From contig NZ_CP090066.1 in the NCBI RefSeq assembly GCF_021391535.1, positions 3,485,501 through 3,549,500 of the forward strand: DNA of 64,000 bases. Reading direction: 5' to 3'. A program made the position numbers and the translations under genes. Origin of the DNA: Aurantimonas sp. HBX-1. Its GTDB lineage: Bacteria > Pseudomonadota > Alphaproteobacteria > Rhizobiales > Rhizobiaceae. Positions 57,102 through 64,000 of this stretch are shown piece by piece (position 1 is the first letter of the stretch; each line of letters begins with the position of its first letter). The notes beneath the pieces are model-generated. The model ran no database searches. It saw only the letters and a program-made list of their open reading frames with translations, and had not been told where the DNA came from.

Positions 57102-58601
57102 TTGCAGCAATCGGTCGACAGCCCCGCCGGCGACCCGGCGCCGGTTCCGATGCCCGCGCGCGGCGGCCGACGGCGGCTATCCCGGCGCCTGCTGCTGATC
57201 ACCATGCTGGCGGTGATGCTCGCCGAAGTGCTGATCTTCGTGCCGTCGATCGCCAATTTCCGCGAAGGCTGGCTCGAGGCGAAGCTGGAGACGGCCGCCG
57301 TGGCGGGCCTCGCCTCGCAGGGCAGCGAAGCGGAGGGCGACGCGACGCTGGAGGCCGACCAGGGCACCGGCCTGCTGGTCGCCCTCGACGCCATGCTGGT
57401 GGCGATCATCGAGGGCGGCGCGTCGCGGTTGATCGCCAGGGCCGAGACCATCGACGTCGCCGATCTGCAGGTCGACCTCGCGGACCGCAACCCGGTCACG
57501 ATGATCGTCGGCGCCTTCGACACGCTGCTGCTCGGCGGCGACCGCACGATGCGCATCTCCGGCCCGGTCGGCGACGGATCGCTGGTCGCGGAGGTGGTGA
57601 TGTCGGAGCGGCCGCTGCGGCGGGACATGCTGATCTATTCGCGCAACATCCTGTTCCTGTCGCTGGCGATCGCCTCGTTCGCCGCGCTCCTCGTCTACGC
57701 CGCGATCAGCTTCTACCTGGTGCGGCCGATCCAGGCGATGACCGGCGCGATGATCCGCTTCGGCGAGAACCCGGCCGACCCCGGCCGGATCATCCAGCCG
57801 AGCGGGCGGGGCGACGAGATCGGCACGGCCGAGGCGCAGCTCGCCGACATGCAGGCGCGGCTCGCCGGGACGCTGCGCGAACAGCGCCATCTTGCCGATC
57901 TCGGCCTCGCCGTCGCCAAGATCAACCACGACCTGCGCAACATCCTCGCCTCGGCGCAGATGGTCTCCGACCGGCTGGCCGACGTGCCCGACCCGCGCGT
58001 CCAGCGCGTCGTGCCGCCGCTGGTGCGCAGCCTCGACCGAGCGCTGGCCTACACCCAGTCGGTGCTCTCCTACGGCCGCGCCATCGAGAGCCCGCCGGCC
58101 AAGCGGGCGGTGCGGCTGGCACGGCTGGTGGACGACGTGTTCGAGGTGGTGGCGCCGCCGGAAGGCGTCCCAATCGAACTCGTCAACGCCGTCCCGGAAG
58201 CCCTGGAGATCGCCGTCGACCCGGACCAGTTCCACCGCGTGCTGGTCAATCTCTGCCGCAATGCCGTCCAGGCGCTGGAAGGCGACGCGGCCGACCTGCC
58301 CTCGCTGGTGCGCCGGGTCACCGTCGACGCCCGGCCGGAGCCGCCGGACGAGGTACTGATCAGCATCGAGGATACCGGGCCGGGCCTGCCGGCGCGGGCG
58401 CGGGACAATCTCTTCAAGGCGTTTCAGGGCTCGGCCCGCACCGGCGGCACCGGGCTCGGCCTCGCCATCGTCGCCGAGATCGTCCAGGCGCATGGCGGCC
58501 GGATCGCCCTGGCCGAGCGTCCGCTGCCCGGCACGCGCTTCGAGATCCGCATGCCGGGGCGCGTCGCAGACGGCGAGGCCGGGCCGTCGCGCGCCGGCTG
58601 A
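57102..58601 (+). CDS. Membrane sensor histidine kinase with unusual H-box
   Basis: A 499-residue sensor kinase. TM1 is about 30-50 (LLLITMLAVMLAEVLIFVPS), then a periplasmic domain to about 180 and TM2 about 185-210. HAMP follows (VRPIQAMTGAMIRFGENPAD). The phosphoacceptor is in VAKINHDLRNILASAQMVSD, where the usual HExRTPL is replaced by NHDLRNIL. The ATPase domain has VNLCRNAVQAL, IEDTGPGL and GGTGLGLAIVAEIVQAHGG. It starts at TTG 57102 with AAGGGGA upstream. It follows the oxidoreductase after 66 nt and no response regulator is nearby. Confidence 0.9.
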   Translation: MQQSVDSPAGDPAPVPMPARGGRRRLSRRLLLITMLAVMLAEVLIFVPSIANFREGWLEAKLETAAVAGLASQGSEAEGDATLEADQGTGLLVALDAMLVAIIEGGASRLIARAETIDVADLQVDLADRNPVTMIVGAFDTLLLGGDRTMRISGPVGDGSLVAEVVMSERPLRRDMLIYSRNILFLSLAIASFAALLVYAAISFYLVRPIQAMTGAMIRFGENPADPGRIIQPSGRGDEIGTAEAQLADMQARLAGTLREQRHLADLGLAVAKINHDLRNILASAQMVSDRLADVPDPRVQRVVPPLVRSLDRALAYTQSVLSYGRAIESPPAKRAVRLARLVDDVFEVVAPPEGVPIELVNAVPEALEIAVDPDQFHRVLVNLCRNAVQALEGDAADLPSLVRRVTVDARPEPPDEVLISIEDTGPGLPARARDNLFKAFQGSARTGGTGLGLAIVAEIVQAHGGRIALAERPLPGTRFEIRMPGRVADGEAGPSRAG

Positions 58602-58693
58602 GGAGGCACGACAACCACGACAACGGGCCAGCTGCCCCTCGGGACCGGCAAGGAGCCCGGCGTCCGACGCCTCGAAAATCGTCCGGCGTCTGC

Positions 58694-58721
58694 TTGCATT
58701 CGCCGGCCGTAGCGGCTAGTT
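58694..58721 (+). promoter_or_regulatory. Probable promoter of tRNA-Arg
   Basis: TTGCAT and CTAGTT are separated by 16 bases, about 47 nt before the mature tRNA 5' end. A small hairpin (CGCTCG-CCTT-CGAGCG) lies in the leader between promoter and tRNA. Confidence 0.4.
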
Positions 58722-58767
58722 AGCCCGGCATCGGCACAGGGCGCTCGCCTTCGAGCGTGTGCCGAGC

Positions 58768-58844
58768 GCGCCCGTAGCTCAGCTGGATAGAGCACCAGAC
58801 TACGAATCTGGGGGTCAGAGGTTCGAATCCTTTCGGGCGCACCA
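58768..58844 (+). tRNA. tRNA-Arg (anticodon ACG)
   Basis: A complete 77-nt cloverleaf with encoded CCA. The acceptor GCGCCCG pairs with CGGGCGC, the D-arm is GTAGCTCAGCTGGATAGAGC, the anticodon loop is CTACGAA (ACG) on a CCAGA/TCTGG stem, and the T-loop is GTTCGAATC. A34 is expected to be edited to inosine by TadA. Confidence 0.98.
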
Positions 58845-59227
58845 TTTTTCACCATTTCGGACAAGACTGCGCTCGACGGGCCTCGTCTTGTGCCAGTCTC
58901 CTGCCAGCACCTCGGCACGGCGTGGAGAAGGCCAACGAGACGTTCCAGGCCGCCGGCTGGATCTTCTTGGTCCTATGACGGGTCCATGATCCTTGTTCGG
59001 CTGGCCGCGAGGCCTGTGACCACGCCGACGGGGCGCAGCGGGACGCGTCGCCGCGCGAGGTCCCTGCCTCCCATGGGCCGTACGAAGGCACGATCCGCCT
59101 TGCGGCAACGGCCTCGCCCCAGCAGTCTCGCCCGATTTCGACGCGATTGGCATGGGATGGCAGATACCGTTATCCGCATATCCGCGACGGCTGGCTTTCC
59201 AGCGAGATCTGCAGGCAATCTGAACCC
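58845..59227. other. Region after tRNA-Arg with a possible gene remnant
   Basis: This 383-nt stretch holds no gene I can support. A short plus-strand frame ending at 58977 reads VEKANETFQAAGWIFLVL before its stop, which resembles the C-terminal helix of XRE-type regulators (vALEaAGVeFi...) and has no start or HTH upstream. It may be the decayed end of a gene brought by an element inserted at the tRNA. Nothing else is visible. Confidence 0.35.
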
Positions 59228-59803
59228 ATGAGTCTTCGCCGCGTCGTCCTGACCGTCGCCCTGCTCAACCTCGCCTATTTCGGGGTCGAGTTTGCCGTGG
59301 CGCTGTCCATCGGCTCGGTCTCGCTGTTTGCCGACAGCGTCGATTTCCTCGAGGATGCCTCGATCAATCTGCTGATCTTCTTCGCCCTCACCTGGACGGC
59401 GACGAGCCGCGCCCGTGCCGGCATGGTCATGGCTGGAATCCTGCTGATCCCGGGCCTTGCCCTGCTCTGGGCGCTGTGGGGGAAGTTCACCCATCCCGTG
59501 CCGCCGGAACCCTTTGCGCTGTCGCTGGCCGGCGCCGGTGCCCTCGGCGTCAACCTGTTCTGCGCCTTCCTGCTGGTGCGGTTCCGGTCGCACGGCGGAA
59601 GCCTGACGCGGGCGGCGTTCCTCTCGGCCCGTAACGATGCGGCCGCCAATGTCGCCATCATCGGGGCAGGCCTGGTCACCGCCTATCTCTGGCGATCGGT
59701 CTGGCCGGACGTGATCGTCGGCCTCGCCATTGCGGCCATGAACATCGATGCGGCCCGCGAGGTGTGGGAAGCCGCCCGCGAGGAGCACAAGGCGGTTGCC
59801 TGA
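59228..59803 (+). CDS. CDF-type cation transporter lacking the C-terminal domain
   Basis: A 191-residue membrane protein with five to six membrane segments, limited to the transmembrane part of the cation diffusion facilitator family. The TM2 site reads FADSVDFLEDASIN (D-x3-D instead of H/D-x3-D) and the TM5 site reads LSARNDAAANVAI (S-x3-D instead of H-x3-D). The cytoplasmic ZT-dimer domain is missing. Metal specificity is therefore uncertain. ATG 59228 places TM1 at the N-terminus. Confidence 0.82.
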   Translation: MSLRRVVLTVALLNLAYFGVEFAVALSIGSVSLFADSVDFLEDASINLLIFFALTWTATSRARAGMVMAGILLIPGLALLWALWGKFTHPVPPEPFALSLAGAGALGVNLFCAFLLVRFRSHGGSLTRAAFLSARNDAAANVAIIGAGLVTAYLWRSVWPDVIVGLAIAAMNIDAAREVWEAAREEHKAVA

Positions 59804-59851
59804 AACCCCGGCCGTCCGGGAAACCGGTGTGCCGCGGCTCCGGGGCCCGGG

Positions 59852-59878
59852 GCGAAAGCCGGACCCGTGAGGTCCGGC
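59852..59878 (-). terminator. Terminator of the dsb/L,D-transpeptidase operon
   Basis: On the minus strand an 8-bp stem (GCCGGACC / GGTCCGGC, loop of 5) is followed by TTTCG, 45 nt after the dsbA-like stop. A second GC hairpin (GGCGGCGC / GCGCCGCC) lies next to it at 59876-59901. Confidence 0.5.
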
Positions 59879-59922
59879 GGCGCGCCTTTCCGGGCGCCGC
59901 CAATCGCGGTGGCGGCGCCGCG

Positions 59923-60537
59923 TCAGCCGGCCCTTGCCTGGGCGACGGCCTGCTTCATGTCGGCCGGCGCCACCACGCCCGGGAACAGCACCGTGCCGAT
60001 GACGTAGGCCGGCGTGCCCATCAGCCCGAAATTCTCCGCCTGGGCGCTGTTGCGCTGGAGGATGCCGTTGATCCTGTCGCTGTCCGCGTCATAGGCGGCG
60101 TTGAGCGCCGCGATCTTGAAGCCGGCCTCGGTCAGCGCCGTCTCGACCTGTTCCGGGGTCAGCCGTCCGGGCGTCGCCATCAGCGCCGCCAGTGCCTTCG
60201 GGTGATGCTGCCCGGCGGCAAGCGTGAGGCGGGAGGCATAGAGCGAGGCCGGCCCGAAGATCGGCCAGTCCTTCATCACGTGGCGGATGCCGCCGTCCTC
60301 GCGCACCAGCCTGGCGACCTCGGGATGCGCCCGCTTGCAGTAGGGGCACTGGTAGTCGAAGAACTCGACGATGGTAACGTCGCCGTCCCTGTTGCCGAGC
60401 ACCGGCACCTCGGGATCGAACAGCACGGCCTCCTTCGACATCGGATCGGGCGCGGCGGACGCGGTCCGGGCGATCAGCGGCGTCGCGCCGATCGCCAAAG
60501 TTGCGATCAGCAGGCTGCGACGGTCGATCATGGTCAT
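59923..60537 (-). CDS. DsbA/DsbG-like periplasmic thiol-disulfide protein (CPYC)
   Basis: A 204-residue exported thioredoxin-fold protein. The signal is twin-arginine-like (DRRSLLIATLAIGATPL...ARTASA). The active site is FFDYQCPYCKRAHPEV with Cys64 and Cys67, and the cis-Pro loop is GLMGTPAYVIG. The CPYC centre and the Thr before cis-Pro are those of E. coli DsbG and DsbC-type reductants, whereas E. coli DsbA has CPHC and Val, but many short DsbA-family proteins share these too. There is no dimerisation domain. Its ATG overlaps the stop of the upstream L,D-transpeptidase gene by 4 nt. It is the last gene of the operon. Confidence 0.9.
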   Translation of the reverse strand: MTMIDRRSLLIATLAIGATPLIARTASAAPDPMSKEAVLFDPEVPVLGNRDGDVTIVEFFDYQCPYCKRAHPEVARLVREDGGIRHVMKDWPIFGPASLYASRLTLAAGQHHPKALAALMATPGRLTPEQVETALTEAGFKIAALNAAYDADSDRINGILQRNSAQAENFGLMGTPAYVIGTVLFPGVVAPADMKQAVAQARAG

Positions 60538-61241
60538 GTCGGGTCTCCTTCTGGGTTAGATTGCGCCCGGCCATCCGGCCCGAGCACCACGATCCGGGTT
60601 TTCGGCGGCACCCGCCGGTTGAGATCGATGACGTCCTGGTTGAGCATGCGGATGCAGCCCGAGGAGACGGCCTGGCCGATCGACCATTCCTGGTTGGTCC
60701 CATGGATGCGGTAGAGCGTGTCGCGTCCGCCCTTGAACAGGTAGAGGGCGCGGGCGCCCAGCGGATTCTCGATGCCGCCCTCCATGCCGTCGCGCAACTC
60801 CCCGCCGTATTTGTCCGGCTCGCGCTTGATCATGTCCTGCGTCGGCGTCCAGCGCGGCCATTCCGCCTTGCGCTCGATGATCCCCTCGCCGGTGAACTCC
60901 AGGCCAGCCTTTCCGACGCCGACGCCGTAGCGCATCGCCTTGCCGTCCTCCATGACGAGATAGAGGAAGCGCGCATGCGGATCGACGACGACCGTGCCGA
61001 CCGGCTCGTCGGTGGCGTAGTCGACCACCTGCCTTATGTTGCGCGGGTCCATGCGCTTGGGATCGACGGCGGGAATGTCCCAGCCGTCGTCCGCCACCGC
61101 CCCGTACATCTGCGCGATCCGCGGATCGGTCGGCGGCGGGGTCGGGGCGTAGGCGATCGGTGTCGGGTCGGTCGTGGAACAGGCGGCGAGCGCCAGTCCT
61201 GCGACCACCAGCATGGCGGCGCGCGGCAGGGTCTTCAGCAT
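60534..61241 (-). CDS. L,D-transpeptidase (YkuD family) lipoprotein 1
   Basis: A 235-residue lipoprotein. The lipobox is LALAAC (Cys21). The YkuD domain (about 82-220) has the catalytic HGT at His180 and SSGCIRM with nucleophile Cys196. Apart from the lipid-anchor cysteine it contains only this one cysteine. L,D-transpeptidases form 3-3 crosslinks or attach proteins to peptidoglycan. Polymer substrate or lipoprotein attachment cannot be told from sequence. It is similar throughout to the neighbouring copy (KAEWP-WTPT, KREPD, NPLGARALYL-, INQDVIDL-like NQDVIDL), so the pair arose by duplication. The next gene (dsbA-like) overlaps its end by 4 nt. Confidence 0.93.
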   Translation of the reverse strand: MLKTLPRAAMLVVAGLALAACSTTDPTPIAYAPTPPPTDPRIAQMYGAVADDGWDIPAVDPKRMDPRNIRQVVDYATDEPVGTVVVDPHARFLYLVMEDGKAMRYGVGVGKAGLEFTGEGIIERKAEWPRWTPTQDMIKREPDKYGGELRDGMEGGIENPLGARALYLFKGGRDTLYRIHGTNQEWSIGQAVSSGCIRMLNQDVIDLNRRVPPKTRIVVLGPDGRAQSNPEGDPT

Positions 61242-61275
61242 CTTTGTCTTCCTGGGTCTGTTCGAGGGACGGCGC

Positions 61276-61956
61276 CTAGGCGACGGGTTCCGATGCGCTG
61301 CGCACCACGACCTCGGCGCCGACGGGCACCCGGGTCTCGAGGTCGATGACGTCCTGGTTGAACATCCGGATGCAGCCGGACGACACCGAGCGGCCGATCG
61401 TCGCCGGCTCGTTGGTGCCGTGGATGCGATAGTAGGTGTCGCGGCCGCCGCGGTAGAGATAGAGGGCCCGCGCCCCGAGCGGATTGCCGAGCCCGCCTTC
61501 CAGGCCGCCGGCATAGGGGCCGAAGCGGTCGGGCTCGCGCTTCAGCATGTTGGGCGTCGGCGTCCAGCCGGGCCATTCGGCCTTGCGGGCGATCGTGGCG
61601 TTGCCGGCAAAGGCAAAGCCCGCCTTGCCGACCCCGACGCGGTAGCGCATCGCCTTGCCGTTCTCCTCGACGAGATAGAGGAAGTGCGCGGCCGGATCGA
61701 CGACACTGGTGCCCGGCGCTTCCGGGCCATAGAAGTCGACCAGCTGGCGGACGTTCTCGTCGGTGAGATGCGCAGCGGGGATGGCCGGCAGGGCGCGGCC
61801 ATGGTCCTCGAAGGCGGCATAGCGGGGGTCGCTGGCCGCGGCCGGCGCGGCATAGCCGAGCGCGGACCGGGACAGGTCGCCGGCGGTCGAGCAACCGGCC
61901 ATCATGAGCAGCGTCACGGCCAGGAGGCCATGGCGATGGAAGCTTGTGAAAATCAT
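61276..61956 (-). CDS. L,D-transpeptidase (YkuD family) lipoprotein 2
   Basis: A 226-residue paralogue of the following gene. The lipobox is LMMAGC (Cys22). Catalytic residues are His179 in YRIHGTNEP and Cys195 in VSSGCIRMFN; no other cysteine is present. ATG 61956 lies one base after the stop of the TlpA-like gene, so the two are probably co-translated. The gap to the next copy is 34 nt. Both copies would sit in a membrane, facing the oxidising periplasm. Confidence 0.93.
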   Translation of the reverse strand: MIFTSFHRHGLLAVTLLMMAGCSTAGDLSRSALGYAAPAAASDPRYAAFEDHGRALPAIPAAHLTDENVRQLVDFYGPEAPGTSVVDPAAHFLYLVEENGKAMRYRVGVGKAGFAFAGNATIARKAEWPGWTPTPNMLKREPDRFGPYAGGLEGGLGNPLGARALYLYRGGRDTYYRIHGTNEPATIGRSVSSGCIRMFNQDVIDLETRVPVGAEVVVRSASEPVA

Positions 61957-61957
61957 G

Positions 61958-62758
61958 TCAATTCGCCTTGGCGCTGTCGATTCCCGCCGCGAGGGCTTCG
62001 CGCGAGATCTCTCCGAAATGCAGCGAGCGGAGGGTGCCGCCCGCGTCGAGGAACAGCGTCGCCGGATAGCCGGAGACGCCGTAATGCCGTGCCAGCGCAT
62101 AGGCCGGGTCCAGCAGCACATGGTCGATGGCGAGGTCGGCGCCGGCCAGGAACTGAGACACCGCCTGCGCACCTTCGCCCTGGTTGGCGAAGACGAACGC
62201 CGCGTCGTCGCGCTCCGCAGCCATCGTCGCCATCATCGGCATCTCGCGCCGGCACGGCGGGCACCACGAGGCCCACAGGTTGAGGACCACCGGCTTGCCG
62301 GCGAAGTCGCCCAGGGAACGGTCGGCGCCCTCCAGCGCGACGAAGCTGCCGGCGGGCGCGGCGACGGCGCTGCTCGCGGCGACCAGCTGCCATGCGGTAT
62401 TCCAGACCACGAACGCGCCGGCCAGAGCCCCGATCGACCAGGCCCGCAGCCGAGCGTCCCGGAAGACGTAGAGCGTGGTGAGCAGCGCAGCCGCGAGCCC
62501 GGCCCCCACCGAGAAGCCGCCCTCCCGGATGCTGAAGACGCGCAGCGGTTCGGGCGCGAAAGTCTCCCAGTGCAGGGCGACATGCCCCAGCCGGGCGGCG
62601 ACCAGACCGATCGCCACCACGGCCAGCGACCAGTTGCCCAGCCGGCCGTCGACGCGGCGCGTGAGGAGGGCGGCAACTCCGAGGAACACCCCGAAGGCGA
62701 TGATGGCGGCGAGGCGGTCGCCGGCGAAGACCAGCGGGCCGAGGGTCAGGGCGGTCAC
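61958..62758 (-). CDS. TlpA-like thioredoxin with N-terminal Lgt-like membrane domain
   Basis: A 266-residue membrane-anchored thiol reductase. Residues 1-125 form about four membrane segments that resemble part of prolipoprotein diacylglyceryl transferase (TLGPLVFAGDRLAAIIAF, LVAARLGHV, FSIREGGFSVGAGLAA). Residues 138-266 are a TlpA/ResA-type thioredoxin with LWASWCPPCRREMP (Cys166, Cys169) and cis-Pro GYPATLFLD. Such proteins commonly accompany dsbD. It starts at GTG 62758, two bases after the corrected dsbD stop, so coupling is likely. DsbD would be its electron source. Confidence 0.9.
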   Translation of the reverse strand: MTALTLGPLVFAGDRLAAIIAFGVFLGVAALLTRRVDGRLGNWSLAVVAIGLVAARLGHVALHWETFAPEPLRVFSIREGGFSVGAGLAAALLTTLYVFRDARLRAWSIGALAGAFVVWNTAWQLVAASSAVAAPAGSFVALEGADRSLGDFAGKPVVLNLWASWCPPCRREMPMMATMAAERDDAAFVFANQGEGAQAVSQFLAGADLAIDHVLLDPAYALARHYGVSGYPATLFLDAGGTLRSLHFGEISREALAAGIDSAKAN

Positions 62759-62760
62759 GT

Positions 62761-64000
62761 CAGCTGCCTCCCGCGCGGCGGATGCGCTCGAGGAAGGCCT
62801 CGGCGGCGATCTCGCCGACGACGCGCGACCCGGGCGCCTCCGCGCCATCGGGGTCGAGGAAGAGCATGGTCGGCGGCCCGACGACCGACAGCTCCGACAT
62901 CAGCGCGGTGGACCCCGGCCTGCTCGTCGGTGACGTCGACCTTCAGCAGCCGGTAGCCGCCGAGCCGGGCCTCGACCCGCGGATCGTCGAACACCTCGCG
63001 CTCGATCACGTCGCAGCTGACGCACCAGTCGGCGGTGAAATACAGCAGCGTCGGCCGGTCGCCCGTGGCGATCGCCGCAGCCACCGCAGCCGGCGATTGG
63101 GCGGTGTCGAAGGACAGCCGTTCGGCCTTGCGCGCGGCGCCGTTCGAGGCGAGCGGCGCCAGCGGATGCAGGGGATCGTTCGCGCCGGCCACCGCGCCGA
63201 CGGCCAGCGTTCCGCCATAGATCAGCGCCAAGACGCCCGCCGTCTGGCCGAGCCGCCGCACGATGCCGCTCTGGCCGCTGCTGCCGCCGAGCCCGCCCAG
63301 CGCCACCCCGACGCCGATCAGCAGCGTCGCCCAGAGCCACAGCGCGACGACGGGCGGCAGGATGCGGGCGATCATCCAGATGGCCAGCACCAGGAAGGCG
63401 ATGCCGAAGCCGCGGGTGACCGCCTGCATCCAGGGCCCGGCCCTGGGCATGATGCCGGCCCCGAACGTGCCGAAGGCGACCAGCGGCACGCCCTGGCCGA
63501 GGCCGAGGGCGAAGAGCGCCGCGGCACCGAGGCCGACATCGCCGGTCTGGCCGATATAGATCAGCGCGCCGGCGAGCGGCGCCGTCACGCAGGGGCCGAC
63601 GATCAGCGCCGAGGTGAAGCCGAGCGCGGCGGTCGAGCCGATCCCGCCCCGCCCCGGCGTGGCGCCGGCGACGGCGTTGGTCCAGGCGCTCGGCAGCCGC
63701 AGTTCGAACAGGCCGAACATCGACAGCGCAAGCCCTACGAAGACCAGCGAGACCGCAACGATCGCGGGTGTCGACTGCAAGGCCATCTGCAGATTCTGGC
63801 CCGACCAGGCCGCGACCACCCCGAGGAGGCCGAAGGCGGTGGCCATGGCCAGCACGTAGACCGCGGAATGCCGCAGGCCGCGCCCGGCCGACGGGCGGCC
63901 CGCCTGCCGTCCGAGCTGGGCGGCGAGGATCGGATACATCGGGAAGACGCATGGGGTGAAGGCAAGGCCGAGGCCGAGCAGGAAGAACATGGCGACCGCC
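62761..64000 (-). CDS. dsbD: Thiol:disulfide interchange protein DsbD (5'-truncated by window; apparent frameshift)
   Basis: The C-terminal two thirds of DsbD, which carries electrons from cytoplasmic thioredoxin to periplasmic thiol proteins. The frame is still open at 64000, so the N-terminal domain lies outside. The membrane beta-domain shows its two redox cysteines in LAFTPCVFPMYPILAAQ and SALIVGPCVTAPLAGALIYI. The gamma thioredoxin domain has LYFTADWCVSCDVIEREV. After VDVTDEQAG the reading frame shifts: the expected STALMSELSVVGPPTMLFLD (with cis-Pro) appears only if one base of the C4 run at 62913-62916 is removed, and then the gene ends at 62761. Without that correction it ends at 62755 with an unrelated Arg-rich tail. 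Sequencing error and true mutation cannot be separated here. Confidence 0.88.

Noticed and set aside
58424..58918. Frames containing PERIRTSDPQIRS and CARKDSNL around tRNA-Arg
   Set aside because: These are antisense readings of tRNA-Arg, a well-known artefact.
62755..62758. GTGA overlap between the uncorrected dsbD frame and the TlpA-like start
   Set aside because: The corrected frame ends at 62761 with a conserved protein end. The overlap is probably chance after the frameshift.

Overview
The window is GC-rich chromosomal DNA from an alphaproteobacterium of the order Hyphomicrobiales (Rhizobiales). The evidence is family-level. The tRNA-His has the alphaproteobacterial G1-U72/A73 form. A PdhS-type cell-cycle kinase, DUF2948 and UPF0262 genes, a biliverdin photoreceptor with an HWE kinase, an EcfG-type stress promoter and an Irr-like iron box are present. 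An Aurantimonadaceae-like genus is possible but not proven. I see no rRNA, insertion sequence, prophage or CRISPR array, and coding density is very high with many GTG/TTG starts and 1-4 nt overlaps.

Layout. 1-7.4 kb: a LysR regulator, xseA, tRNA-His, a phasin gene and a 1218-residue PAS histidine kinase of the PdhS family. 7.4-10.6 kb: an iron(III) ABC importer (binding protein and fused permease, no ATPase) behind two tandem Irr-like half-boxes. 10.6-16.5 kb: an exported repeat protein behind a consensus EcfG promoter, acetoacetyl-CoA synthetase, an AsmA-like protein and an unknown exported protein. 16.5-20.6 kb: the potFGHI polyamine importer on the minus strand. 20.7-25.8 kb: a GNAT protein, an Asp/Asn beta-hydroxylase-like enzyme, a RamB/ScfR-like regulator, a 48-residue small ORF and isocitrate lyase. 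25.9-28.8 kb: puuA-puuB-like polyamine catabolism. 29.1-32.3 kb: heme oxygenase plus bacteriophytochrome. 32.5-36.5 kb: zwf-pgl-edd (Entner-Doudoroff entry). 36.6-47.7 kb: an exopolysaccharide locus (chain-length protein, GH10 xylanase, flippase, four glycosyltransferases, polymerase/ligase, acyltransferase). 47.9-50.8 kb: DUF2948, hisD, UPF0262 and a low-molecular-weight phosphatase. 50.8-54.5 kb: rpmH-rnpA-yidC-engB with an inserted CatB-type acetyltransferase gene. 54.8-58.6 kb: a TVP38 membrane protein, a flavin disulfide oxidoreductase and a histidine kinase. 58.8 kb: tRNA-Arg, then a CDF-type transporter.

The last 4 kb (59.9-64.0 kb, minus strand) holds the most interesting unit: dsbD (runs off the window), a TlpA-like membrane thioredoxin, two lipoprotein L,D-transpeptidases and a DsbA/DsbG-like CPYC thioredoxin, all tightly packed. 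Each transpeptidase has exactly one cysteine besides its lipid-anchor cysteine. In E. coli, DsbG kept reduced by DsbD protects exactly such single-cysteine L,D-transpeptidases from oxidation, so this looks like a self-contained peptidoglycan-crosslinking and cysteine-protection operon. The dsbD frame carries an apparent one-base insertion in a C4 run at 62913-62916 that would destroy the end of its C-terminal thioredoxin domain if real.

Together the metabolic genes point to a heterotroph that stores polyhydroxybutyrate (phasin, acetoacetyl-CoA synthetase), uses the glyoxylate shunt and Entner-Doudoroff pathway, imports and degrades polyamines, senses far-red light and secretes an acylated polysaccharide. 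All of this comes from reading the sequence; no database search was run.
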